NCBI GenBank assembly: GCA_026692725.1
Contig: JAPMUG010000001.1
Coordinates: forward strand, 372,001 to 436,000
Source of the DNA: Ecytonucleospora hepatopenaei
Taxonomy: Eukaryota; Microsporidia; Enterocytozoonidae
Length of the DNA stretch: 64,000 bases
Direction: 5' to 3'
Of the stretch, positions 17,521 to 26,495 are shown piece after piece. How positions within the stretch are numbered: the first letter of the stretch is position 1; each line of letters starts with the position of its first letter. Both the position numbers and the translations under genes were made by a program. Under the pieces are notes generated by a model. That model had not been told where the DNA came from. It saw only the letters and a program-made list of their open reading frames with translations, and made no database searches.

Positions 17521-19074
17521 ATGACTATAAAATATAATTATACTAAAAATACTAAATATAATGATAATACTCTTTTTATTCTTTTAAGTATCATATGCTA
17601 TCTATTTAATTTATTTACTGATGATAGTTATATAAGAAAAGAAAATAAAAATAATATTATATCATTAATTAAAAATAATTATACTATTAGATTATTTGAA
17701 ATTATTGATCATATTACTAATATATTTGATAAAATCAAAAATATAGAAATAGGTGTATTTGCTAATAAAAACAATAAAAATAATTTAAATACTTATAATA
17801 TTAGTAATACTGATAAAAATAAAATTAATTTAAATATTTATAATATTAGTAATACTGATAATAATAGTAATAATGAAAATAATAATGATATTAATGATAT
17901 AAAATGTATAATTCTATATAAAAATACTAATGATAAAAATATTAATTTTATTTTATTTATAAAAACATTACAAAATATAATAAAAGAACATAATGATAAA
18001 TTACATAATGATAATATAAAATATAAAATTAAATTTAGATATACATACATAAATGATAATAATATAAATAATAGTAGCAATAATATATCTAATAATATAA
18101 CTAATAATAATTTTATAAAATTAAATAATAATATAAATAACAGTAATATATGCAATAACAGTAATATATATAATAGTAATATATGTAATAATAATTTATA
18201 TAATACATGGATTAAACATAATATGAAAAGTATAAATATAAATAACAATATAATTATATATAATATTACTGATAACAATATAAATAACACTGATAATTGT
18301 ATAAATAATAGCAATAACTCATTAAATAATCATAATATCACATGTGGATGTGGTGATAATTCTATTTATGGTGATATGCTATATTGTGATGAATGTTGTA
18401 ATTGGTCACATACGGTATGTAATGGATATTTTAGTAATGACAGTATAAAAAACAATAATGATAAAGTATTATGTATAATATGTAAATATAAAAAGAAAAT
18501 TATATTAAAAAATAAAACTAATAGTATAAATACTGATATTAAAACTAATAGTATAAACAGTAAAACAAATAGTATAAATTATAATGAATTATCTAAATTA
18601 TGTATGTTAAGAAGAATTATTGATATTTTATATAATGAAACTAATAATACCAATGGACAATTTAAGTGTAAAGAATTTAAAAGAATTCTTGCTGATAAAT
18701 TAAATATAGGTATAAATAAAACTAGCAATTATATTTCTATATTAGTAAAATATAAAATAATAGGGAAAAGGTTAGAAAATAATAAATTAACTATTAGTAA
18801 CAGCAATAATACCAATAATAGTGATAATACCAATAATAGTGATAATAGTGATAATGAAATTAAATATAACAAAATCAAATTTAAAAAGAATAATTCTACT
18901 GTTTCTTTTAAAAGAATTTCTAGAGCTAATGTTTCTTTTGTTTATTATGGAACATACACTGTAACTGCTAAGGAAAACATTAAAATGATATTTGATAAGA
19001 ATAAATATGAAATTAATGATAATGAAAATAAAATACAAACTATATCCATATGTGAAAGTATATTTATAGAATAA
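17521..19074 (+). CDS. HOP1: Hop1-like meiotic HORMA protein with PHD and winged-helix region
   Basis: A 517-residue protein. Residues about 20-190 look like an Asn-expanded HORMA domain: LFTDDSYIRKENKNNIISLI, then LFEIIDHITNIFDKIKNIEIGVF, parallel to the Hop1/HORMAD block ending in a Phe-Asp-Ala-Ile-type helix. A PHD finger follows with C275-C277-C289-C292-H297-C300-C318-C321 and the usual Trp before the His-Cys pair (NW-SHTVC). A winged-helix-like segment lies at about 360-423 (KCKEFKRILADKL ... YKIIGKRLE). HORMA plus PHD plus winged helix is the layout of Hop1 with its chromatin-binding region. Hop1 builds the meiotic chromosome axis and promotes recombination. Asn/Ile tracts fill the loops at about 80-125 and 180-275. 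A CCC-type signal (AATAACCCTAT) lies about 70 bases upstream. Confidence 0.65.
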   Translation: MTIKYNYTKNTKYNDNTLFILLSIICYLFNLFTDDSYIRKENKNNIISLIKNNYTIRLFEIIDHITNIFDKIKNIEIGVFANKNNKNNLNTYNISNTDKNKINLNIYNISNTDNNSNNENNNDINDIKCIILYKNTNDKNINFILFIKTLQNIIKEHNDKLHNDNIKYKIKFRYTYINDNNINNSSNNISNNITNNNFIKLNNNINNSNICNNSNIYNSNICNNNLYNTWIKHNMKSININNNIIIYNITDNNINNTDNCINNSNNSLNNHNITCGCGDNSIYGDMLYCDECCNWSHTVCNGYFSNDSIKNNNDKVLCIICKYKKKIILKNKTNSINTDIKTNSINSKTNSINYNELSKLCMLRRIIDILYNETNNTNGQFKCKEFKRILADKLNIGINKTSNYISILVKYKIIGKRLENNKLTISNSNNTNNSDNTNNSDNSDNEIKYNKIKFKKNNSTVSFKRISRANVSFVYYGTYTVTAKENIKMIFDKNKYEINDNENKIQTISICESIFIE

Positions 19075-19196
19075 TACATATAAACTAAAAATATAAAAAA
19101 TAAGAATTTTACCCATATTTTATAAAATAATTATTATAAAATACAATACAGTTATTTATTAGATATTATTGATATAAAATATAATACAATTGTTTA

Positions 19197-19856
19197 ATGA
19201 CTGATTTAGAAAATACTAAAGAAATTACTTCTGTGAGCCAGAGGGAAATCTTCTTAGCTAGAAATACTATTATTGAAATGCTAAAGGATAGGGGATATTC
19301 CACCAACCAAGAGACTTTTGAAAATCTGGATGAGTTTATGGTTTTTTATAATGGAAATAAAAAATTAAACTTTACTTGTGGAACATCAGATGGCACTTTA
19401 AATAACAAATTTATTTCTGTTGTTTTTACTACTGAAATAAAAATTAACAAAAAATCTGTTGAGCTTATTATGTCTGAACATTTACAAAAAGGAATTTCTA
19501 ATTTAATTATAGTTTGTGTTAATAAGTTAAATCATGCATCTATTTCATATATTTCTAATATAAATAATAGCAATATAAATAACACTAATAATAATTTAAA
19601 TGTTGAAATATTTCTGTATAAAGAATTGCTATTTAATCCTACCAAACACATTTTAGTGCCTAAGCAAACCATAATTGATGAAGAAGAAAAGCAACAGTTT
19701 TTACTTAGATACAAGTGTAAGTTGGATGATTTACCTGTAATGTTAAAAACAGACATTATTGCTAGATATTTAGGTGGACAGATTAATGATGTAGTTAAAA
19801 TCATTCGAAAAAGCAAAACTGCAGGTGAATCTGAATATTACAGAGTTATTAGATAA
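19197..19856 (+). CDS. RPB5: RNA polymerase shared subunit RPB5 (ABC27)
   Basis: A 219-residue protein, normal length for Rpb5. The N-terminal jaw domain (to about 140) contains AR-NTIIEMLKDRGY and the SV-FTTEIKINKKSV segment. The C-terminal assembly domain (about 148-219) is strongly conserved: KHILVPKQ, LLRYKCKLDDLPVMLKTDIIARYLGG and VVKIIRKSKTAGESEYYRVI. It is shared by RNA polymerases I, II and III. One short Asn tract (NNSNINNTNNNLN) sits in the linker between the two domains. ACCCATATTTTAT about 85 bases upstream is a CCC-type signal. Confidence 0.95.
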   Translation: MTDLENTKEITSVSQREIFLARNTIIEMLKDRGYSTNQETFENLDEFMVFYNGNKKLNFTCGTSDGTLNNKFISVVFTTEIKINKKSVELIMSEHLQKGISNLIIVCVNKLNHASISYISNINNSNINNTNNNLNVEIFLYKELLFNPTKHILVPKQTIIDEEEKQQFLLRYKCKLDDLPVMLKTDIIARYLGGQINDVVKIIRKSKTAGESEYYRVIR

Positions 19857-20060
19857 ATTAAATTTATTTTATATTATTATATTTTTATATTATTGTATTT
19901 TTATATTATTATATTTTTATATTTTTATATTATAATCAGATCATATTTCATTTATGTTTGTAAATAAACAATTATATTTTTATTTGATCCTAATTATATA
20001 CTAAAAAAGTATTGTATATTTAATTGACAATATTTAAATTGTTTATAAATAGGTATATAA

Positions 20061-20617
20061 ATGTTAATGTATTTTATTTTTGCTGTGATTATATTCATTA
20101 TTTTATGTGGTTATATATTTTTTTATATTAAAAAAAGAAACAATTTTAATGTTATATGTAAGGATAATGATAAAAATAAAATAGATTTAGATAATATTGA
20201 AAACTATAAATATACAAATTTAAATATTAAAGAAAATGAATCTATAAATATAATAGATTTTAATAAAAAAGAAAATATTCTTTCAACCTTAACTGACAAT
20301 AAAGGTATTGAACAGAACAAATATTATGAACATAAAGAACATAATAAACACCATAAACATAATAAACATATCGAACATTTAAACATAATGAAATAATTTT
20401 AAATAAAAATAATCAAACAAACAATAAAGATAATAAAAATCAATTTAATTTTAAAAATGATTTATTAAAAATACATAATAAACATTTACAAAACAAAAAC
20501 AAATTGTTTTGTAAAATAACAAAATTTTATTTATTTATTTTTAAAAAAGTAATCAAAACAAAGGTTTTTTTAATATTAATTATCATCTTATCAAATATTT
20601 ACTTTTTATATAAATAA
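20061..20617 (+). pseudogene. Frameshifted membrane protein with N- and C-terminal membrane segments
   Basis: The first frame (111 codons) gives an N-terminal hydrophobic segment (YFIFAVIIFIILCGYIFFY) and a polar Lys/Asn/His-rich region ending at a TAA at about 20394. An adjacent frame is open from about 20375 and continues for about 80 codons through NKDNKNQFNFKN to a second hydrophobic helix (VFLILIIILSNIYFLY) and a TAA at 20615-20617. The two halves have the same composition and a neat structure with membrane anchors at both ends, so they are read as one gene broken by a single shift near 20380. The alternative is a shorter protein ending at 20396. No family is recognised. Confidence 0.55.
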
Positions 20618-20664
20618 TTAAAAAATACTATTTTTATAAATATTTATTAAAAAAACAAAATATT

Positions 20665-21384
20665 ATGATCATTTTAAATCTTTTAAATATCACAACCATA
20701 CTGTCAGCACAATACAATAGCAACCAAAGCCTTACTAAATTAGATCTTACGACTACTTTTAATGAATTTGATCCTTTTAAATATGGTGTGGTCTTGGATT
20801 GTGTGGATAAAACTCTAGAAAAATTAAATTTAAAAATTACCTCACTTGAAATTTATAAAAAATTAATGGATTTAACATATCAACTTTATGTTATAAGAAA
20901 AGAAACTTCTAAGATAGAAGAAGAACATAAGCTTAAATCATTTGACACAGCAAACAATTTAAAGATATTAGAAAAAATATACATTTTGCAATTACAAAGA
21001 GGAAGAGCTTTAAAGGACATTCTATCCAAAACACTAATGCAAATGTTTGTGTCAAACAAAAAACTTTCTTATAAAAATAAAATAAAAAGCAGTCATTCTT
21101 CTAATTATATAGGATCATTTTACAGACTTTATAAAAAACACAAAAAAGAATATAAAGTGGCTAAATCAAACTACATTTATACATGTTTACTTTTAAAACA
21201 TTATAAAAAGTTAAATATGGATGCAGAAGTTACTAAACATAACATACATTCACTGCTTAAAAGATTTGTAGAGAGAACAAAGAAGATTGAAATTTATAGT
21301 GAAATATTTGAATACGGATATTTTTGCAAAATGTTAGAAGGATTGGTTGTTAAAATAGAACAGATTATAAATACAAACTTATAA
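20665..21384 (+). CDS. Secreted helical protein
   Basis: A 239-residue protein. The signal peptide at about 1-16 (MIILNLLNITTILSA) is followed by an almost entirely helical, Lys-rich protein without low-complexity tracts. Few Cys are present. No family recognised. It is the first gene in a same-strand run of secreted genes (20.6-26.3 kb), which suggests an array of host-directed proteins. Its helix-rich character is shared with the secreted protein at 40980, but no alignable motif proves a relation. Confidence 0.65.
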   Translation: MIILNLLNITTILSAQYNSNQSLTKLDLTTTFNEFDPFKYGVVLDCVDKTLEKLNLKITSLEIYKKLMDLTYQLYVIRKETSKIEEEHKLKSFDTANNLKILEKIYILQLQRGRALKDILSKTLMQMFVSNKKLSYKNKIKSSHSSNYIGSFYRLYKKHKKEYKVAKSNYIYTCLLLKHYKKLNMDAEVTKHNIHSLLKRFVERTKKIEIYSEIFEYGYFCKMLEGLVVKIEQIINTNL

Positions 21385-21741
21385 ACACATAATGATTAAT
21401 GTATAATATCAAATATTTTATAATAAATAATAATCAATAAAAAATTTTCCATTACAATTTCTTTTTAAAATTATTGTAAACTTTGTAATAATAACTTTAT
21501 ATTAAAAAAAATTTTAAAAGAAAATGAATATTTTAAGTTTAAGGCTATTATATAATTTATAAGGTAATAACAAAAAAACATGTTTGTTAGTGTTTATCAG
21601 TAAACAAACAAAAAAATGATACAAGAAAATATTAAGTTATTTTTATATTTTAAAATCAAACAAATAATGATCTTTTTTAAATCACCTATTTTTAATCAAA
21701 AATCAATTTTACAATATAAACATGTTTGTTAACACAGGGTA
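21385..21741. other. Intergenic, no gene seen
   Basis: AT-rich sequence with a near-palindromic patch AACATGTTTGTTAG and a run of AAACAAACAAA. ACACAGGGTA lies directly before the ATG of the next gene and is read as its GGG-type start signal. Confidence 0.5.
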
Positions 21742-22929
21742 ATGTTATTTTGTTTATTGAATGTAATATACTCTTTAATTTATAATTATATTGATAATGG
21801 TGATGAAAAATGTACTTTATTTGTAAACGGAAGTAAAAATGAAGAATTAACTGCAAAAATAAAAGAAGCTAATTATAAAGAAACTTCTGATAAGTTAAAA
21901 ATTCGTTTGATAAAATATGTAAATGAACATAGAAAAATAATATTAGAAATACAGAATTCTACACAAAGAGAAGTTGAAATTTGGGAAATCTCTTCAAATC
22001 CAAGTGACCCGTGTAAAAACATACCTTATGAGGTTAAGGGTTATGATAATATGGTCCAACTATGTTTATCAAGAAATTATTCAGTTAAATTTACTAAATA
22101 TAAAAATGGCAAAAAGATAGAATCATGTTATGACTCTAATACAGATAAATATAAAAAAGAAAGAGGAATCTTATCAGAAATTTCTGACAATGAAAACCCT
22201 TCTGAAAATGAATTTTTAAATCAAATAAATAGGGACAATCGAAAAAAACGTTTGCCACCCAGACAAGATAAAAAAGCAAGTGTTGAACAAGGTTCTATAT
22301 CACAAGATTCTAGTAGCAGTAAAGATATAAGAGATACTTACAAATCTAGTTTTACTCCTAAACCAGTTAGTAAAAAAGTTGTTGCTTCTACTTCAAAAGC
22401 AGAACCAACCGTAGATAAAAACAAAGATGATAAAACAGAAGTTGAGACAGAAGGATTTATGAAAAGAAATTTATCATGGGCTTTAGAATGGTTTTATAAA
22501 AAAAAAGAAGAGCCACAAAAATCTAAAGAAAAAAAGATTGATGTGTTGCCTATAATTTTAGAAAGCATGATTGAGAAAGGAGATGAGATATTTTCAGATA
22601 TAAGTAGAGAAGAAATATGTGAAAAAGTTAAAGCTGTTGTTTTAGAGTTACTCACAGAAATGGTATTAAATAATAGTAAGGCTGATAAAAAATACAATAA
22701 TTTAAAAATATTTTATAAAAAAGTTTCAGAAAATGTAGAATTGATATTTGAAATAGTAGAAACAATCTTGGATTGTATGGAAAGAAAGAATATAAAAATT
22801 TCATATGAAACTTTTATTAAGGTTATTTTACAAAAAATAAAAACAGACGAGGAGAAAGCTAAGTTTGCAGATGTAATGAATATGTTTTTAGAACATGTTT
22901 TAAATCCTGCACCAGTTATAAACTCATGA
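21742..22929 (+). CDS. Secreted family B protein with long charged tail
   Basis: A 395-residue protein beginning with a short signal peptide (MLFCLLNVIYSLIYN). The N-terminal domain (about 20-140) contains CTLFVNGSKNEE and DNMVQLCLSRNYSVKFTKY-K-GKKIESCYD. The neighbour at 23516 has the parallel DGIKNFCLINNYSLECIK ... EETICD, so they form a family. Residues 140-240 are a disordered Ser/Lys/Glu stretch with basic patches (NRKKRLPPRQDKK). Residues 255-390 look like a helical domain. The start is supported by GGGTA directly before the ATG. No known family; probably exported. Confidence 0.65.
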   Translation: MLFCLLNVIYSLIYNYIDNGDEKCTLFVNGSKNEELTAKIKEANYKETSDKLKIRLIKYVNEHRKIILEIQNSTQREVEIWEISSNPSDPCKNIPYEVKGYDNMVQLCLSRNYSVKFTKYKNGKKIESCYDSNTDKYKKERGILSEISDNENPSENEFLNQINRDNRKKRLPPRQDKKASVEQGSISQDSSSSKDIRDTYKSSFTPKPVSKKVVASTSKAEPTVDKNKDDKTEVETEGFMKRNLSWALEWFYKKKEEPQKSKEKKIDVLPIILESMIEKGDEIFSDISREEICEKVKAVVLELLTEMVLNNSKADKKYNNLKIFYKKVSENVELIFEIVETILDCMERKNIKISYETFIKVILQKIKTDEEKAKFADVMNMFLEHVLNPAPVINS

Positions 22930-23515
22930 TTGTACCATTTAAGTAGTTATATAAAGAATTTTTATTAAATAAAAAAATTGGGTTTGTTATTTTTTTAGTT
23001 TATTAACAATTTATGTAATAAAACAAATGTTTTTAACCAGATAAACCATATTATTACACAATAAAGTTCATTTTTAGAAAATTATAATTAAAATAAACAT
23101 ATTTATACAAATAAAATTGGAAAGCATAGATATTTCTGTTTTATTACAGAAAATGTAAATTTGAATAAAATTAAATTTAAAAAATACAATTTATTAGATT
23201 GTTTTTGTTAACATAAACATGCGTAAAAACTTAATGATAGAGTTTTAAAGATAGAATTTAGATGATAAAGTTCCAAAATTTAAATCTAAAACTAAATTTT
23301 AAGCAACAAAAAAATTAACTTTTAATCTTAGACTTACAAACAAAACTAACAAAAATCATAAAATGATAAAAATGATCAAATTTATCAAAAAACAAGAGTT
23401 ATAAAGTATGTGTATATTTTATTATTATTAAATAATATTTATAAACATATAATTTTATGTAAATGTTTCTAAACTTGATCATTTTTTTGTTTAAAAACAA
23501 AATTTTTTTGATTTT
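22930..23515. other. Intergenic, no gene seen
   Basis: A 585-base AT-rich gap between two family B genes. It has long A/T runs and CAAACAAAA-type words but no open frame with a signal peptide and no RNA-like fold that I can support. Confidence 0.5.
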
Positions 23516-24223
23516 ATGCTTACTTTGTTTGTCAACTACATTTTAGCAATTGTATATACATATAATGATACTGACAATGTTTTAAACATAACGTCACATG
23601 ATGAAGATTCTCTTACTGTTATAATTGATGGTAAAAAAGAAGAACATGATCAACTATATCAATTAAATGCATCAATAAAGAAAGGTAGTTTAATAACAGT
23701 TGAAATTTATGAAAATAAAAACCACAAGAATTCTGACATTTTCACGATTCAAAATACAGGATTGTTTTCTCAAACAGAAAACATGAATCATGATTATTTT
23801 GACGGAATCAAAAATTTCTGTTTGATCAATAATTACTCATTGGAATGTATTAAATCTAACAACGTTCAAGAAGAAGAAACAATTTGTGATCTTTATAATT
23901 TAGAACAACAAAGACAAAGATTAAGAAAATTAAAAGATAGTAACAGTAGTGAAGAAGATCAATTTCATGATTTATCTGATGATGATGAAAAGACAAGAAC
24001 ATCTAGAAATGATGTTTATATGGAAGGATATGAAAAAGGAAAAGAAGATGCACAAAAAGTAAAAAAACATGAATTGAAATTACATGTTTTAGAAGAATCT
24101 TTTATGTTTTTTATTAATAAAGAAACTGATATTAATGCACTACAGGATTATCAGAATTTTCTGGATCATTTGCACCGGAGAACTGGAAGAAGAATCAAGG
24201 ATTTATTAGAGCAAGGAAACTAA
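23516..24223 (+). CDS. Secreted family B protein
   Basis: A 235-residue protein. The signal peptide MLTLFVNYILAIVYT leads into TYNDTDNVLNITSHDEDSLT, then the family region ending in DGIKNFCLINNYSLECIK and a conserved Cys pair. The C-terminal half is acidic (SSEEDQFHDLSDDDE) and then helical with RR/R clusters (RRTGRRIKDLLEQ). The opening YTYNDTDN-L resembles FTYKDGGNLKITHED of the broken gene at 24822 and ITYKLDVNKLK of 25765, supporting a tandem family. No CCC signal is visible near the start. Function unknown. Confidence 0.65.
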   Translation: MLTLFVNYILAIVYTYNDTDNVLNITSHDEDSLTVIIDGKKEEHDQLYQLNASIKKGSLITVEIYENKNHKNSDIFTIQNTGLFSQTENMNHDYFDGIKNFCLINNYSLECIKSNNVQEEETICDLYNLEQQRQRLRKLKDSNSSEEDQFHDLSDDDEKTRTSRNDVYMEGYEKGKEDAQKVKKHELKLHVLEESFMFFINKETDINALQDYQNFLDHLHRRTGRRIKDLLEQGN

Positions 24224-24339
24224 AAAAATAAATGATTTGATGTTTTTATTTTCAAATGTTTATTTTAAAATATAAAAAATAACCTTAATTTAAGTATTTT
24301 ATATTATATTCTAATAACATTTATTTCTTAAAATACCTT

Positions 24340-24741
24340 ATGTTTGTTATCTTACATATTTTTATAAAAATCCTATTTGCATTAAGGTTTTCTATTGATT
24401 TGGAAGATACTTAAGATATTTTAAAAATTGAAGATGACATAAACACAATATCAGTTGTAGCTAACATGGAGGAAATTCTTACAAAAGGACATGTAGCCGA
24501 AATAAAATTAAAAGAACATTTTTTTCTTTCTAATCTTTTAATTATTAGGATCAAAGACCATACAAATTATAAAACAACATTGCTTTACGTTAGAAAAAAT
24601 ATGAACGAAACAATAAAAGAATTACCATTAAGTCACAGATATATTAAAAAAGCAAGCTATACAATCGAAATGGGTACGTATGATGGAATAGCTTTAGATT
24701 ATGAAGAAATTCAAAATTTATCAGAAAATGATTCAGAATAA
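24340..24741 (+). pseudogene. Secreted family B gene interrupted by one in-frame TAA
   Basis: ATG 24340 opens a frame whose first 24 codons are a signal peptide and start of the mature part (MFVILHIFIKILFALRFSIDLEDT). A TAA at 24412-24414 follows. The same frame then continues open to 24741 with 109 codons, including ATG 24466. The part after the stop contains strands such as LLIIRIKDH and TTLLYVRKNMNE and ends SENDSE. A restart at 24466 would lack a signal peptide. One base separates this from an intact secreted protein of about 133 residues. Confidence 0.6.
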
Positions 24742-24821
24742 ATTTAAACTTTCTTAATTCTATCTGATCTTTTAGATCATTTTTTAATTTAAAAACGATA
24801 TTGTTTTTTTATCCTCCATAA

Positions 24822-25743
24822 ATGGAAATGGTAAATATTTTTTTATTTATAACACATGTTTTTTCTTTTGTCTTTACATATAAAGATGGAGGAAATTTAA
24901 AAATAACTCATGAAGATAAATTTATTATTTATAAAAATGGAGTTTGTAAAGGATTTGACATAAACGTTTATTTTTTAAATTTTAACGAAGATTTAGTATT
25001 AAACGGTGATTATGTTTTATTAAATTGTTATGTGATAAATGCAAATTAAGTCAAATTTGGTGGTTCGAAAAAGTAGAAAAAATTAATGAAAGTGATTTAG
25101 AAAAATATAAAAAAGATTTTAAATTTAAAGGACTGCTAAAATTAGCAGAAAGGAAAAGTTTTAAAATAACTTCTGAAGATTGTAAGCATGAAACAATAAA
25201 AGTTAAAAAGCAGAGTAAAAGAATAAAGAAGAAAAGTCCAGCTAAAATAAGAAAAATTGATTTAAATGTTTCAAAAGAACTTGAAATGGCAGAATTTACA
25301 AAAATAACTGCTTTAAATTCATTAGAAGAAGAAAAAAGACCAGCAATGGATGAGACTCAACAGTCACCTACAGATGTTTGGGATTTATCAAAACATAAGA
25401 AGGAATGAGTATAAGTGAAGAAATACAACCCATGGAAGTATCAAGTCCTATTAATCAATATGAAAGCAGTTTTTTAGAAGAATCAAACATTAAATTAATA
25501 GAAAGTGAAATTCAACAACAAAAAATGCTTCTTGATGCCTATAAACTTTTTAAAGACAATTTTTCTACAGTATCAAGCACTGATTGTATTGATAAAGATG
25601 TTGCATATATAGAAAGAAGAAAACAGAGGAAAAGAAAAGGACTGAAGGATTTGAAGACTAAACGTAAAATAATACTACGTATTTTAAGTCCCTACTTTTT
25701 TAACTTTAAAAAATTTAATATAATTTTTAATATAATAAAATAA
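24822..25743 (+). pseudogene. Secreted family B gene split over three frames
   Basis: Three overlapping frames follow each other without gap. 24822-25049 holds a signal peptide MVNIFLFITHVFSFVFTY and the family start KDGGNLKITHED. 25025-25408 is basic and Lys-rich. 25405-25743 carries EIQPMEVSSP and a basic end. Each step is a shift in the same direction, as expected from one missing base each time. At the second junction the stop and the next start overlap as ATGA (25405-25408), so termination-reinitiation is a formal alternative. Together they would encode about 300 residues. Either decay, sequencing indels in A/T runs, or true recoding; decay is the simplest because neighbours are also broken. 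Confidence 0.55.
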
Positions 25744-25764
25744 ATTAAATTTTTAATATCCCTT

Positions 25765-26325
25765 ATGTTTTTTAATTTCATGTCAGCTGTAATATGCATA
25801 ACATATAAATTGGATGTAAATAAACTAAAAAACAGTTTAGTTATAAGTTCTGAGTCCTTTTTAGATATAAAAATTAGTGAAGAAAATCAATATATTCGCT
25901 CTAAGATTTTTGACATAAATATAAAAACCCTAGTTGAAAAACATTCTACCGTAACAATATGCTTAAGAGATATTGTAACCCTAGATAAGTTATTGCTAAC
26001 ATTTGAAAGACATGAAGGTAACCCACTGGAAAATTTAAATAACTTGAGAAATTGCAAGACAACAAAACTTTTTAACACTTTTTGTGATTTTAACGGTATA
26101 AAAGTACAGGAAAAAACAATAAAAAATAAAAATTGTAAACCAAACAATACAAATAGTATAGAAACCAGTAAAATTAACACTGAAATAAAAAATATAGACA
26201 CCCTATATGACATTAACAAAAAAACAAGCAAATATATTAAATCAAAAAATGAAAAACATACAAGAAGTTCTTCTGACATTTCTGATGTTTTTGATTCTTA
26301 TGAATTTAACCATTTAAAAAATTAA
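25765..26325 (+). CDS. Secreted family B protein
   Basis: A 186-residue protein with signal peptide MFFNFMSAVICITYKLD. The first 100 residues are beta-rich with a Cys triplet region (LRNCKTTKLFNTFCDF) at the place where the other family members have their Cys pair. The C-terminal 70 residues are Lys/Asn/Ser-rich and probably disordered. The start is well supported by AATATCCCTT directly before the ATG. It follows the broken 24822 gene by only 21 bases. Function unknown; presumed exported. Confidence 0.6.
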   Translation: MFFNFMSAVICITYKLDVNKLKNSLVISSESFLDIKISEENQYIRSKIFDINIKTLVEKHSTVTICLRDIVTLDKLLLTFERHEGNPLENLNNLRNCKTTKLFNTFCDFNGIKVQEKTIKNKNCKPNNTNSIETSKINTEIKNIDTLYDINKKTSKYIKSKNEKHTRSSSDISDVFDSYEFNHLKN

Positions 26326-26495
26326 TATTGGTTTGTTGGTAATTTGTTATATTTAAAATTATAAAAGAATTGTTTAAAAAATATCTGAATTTACTTTTTA
26401 ATGATTAAATTAACATAAAAATAACCCTAATATTTTTTTTCTAAACATAAAACTTTTATAATTCGTTTTATAATTTATACTTTTATTTATAAAGA

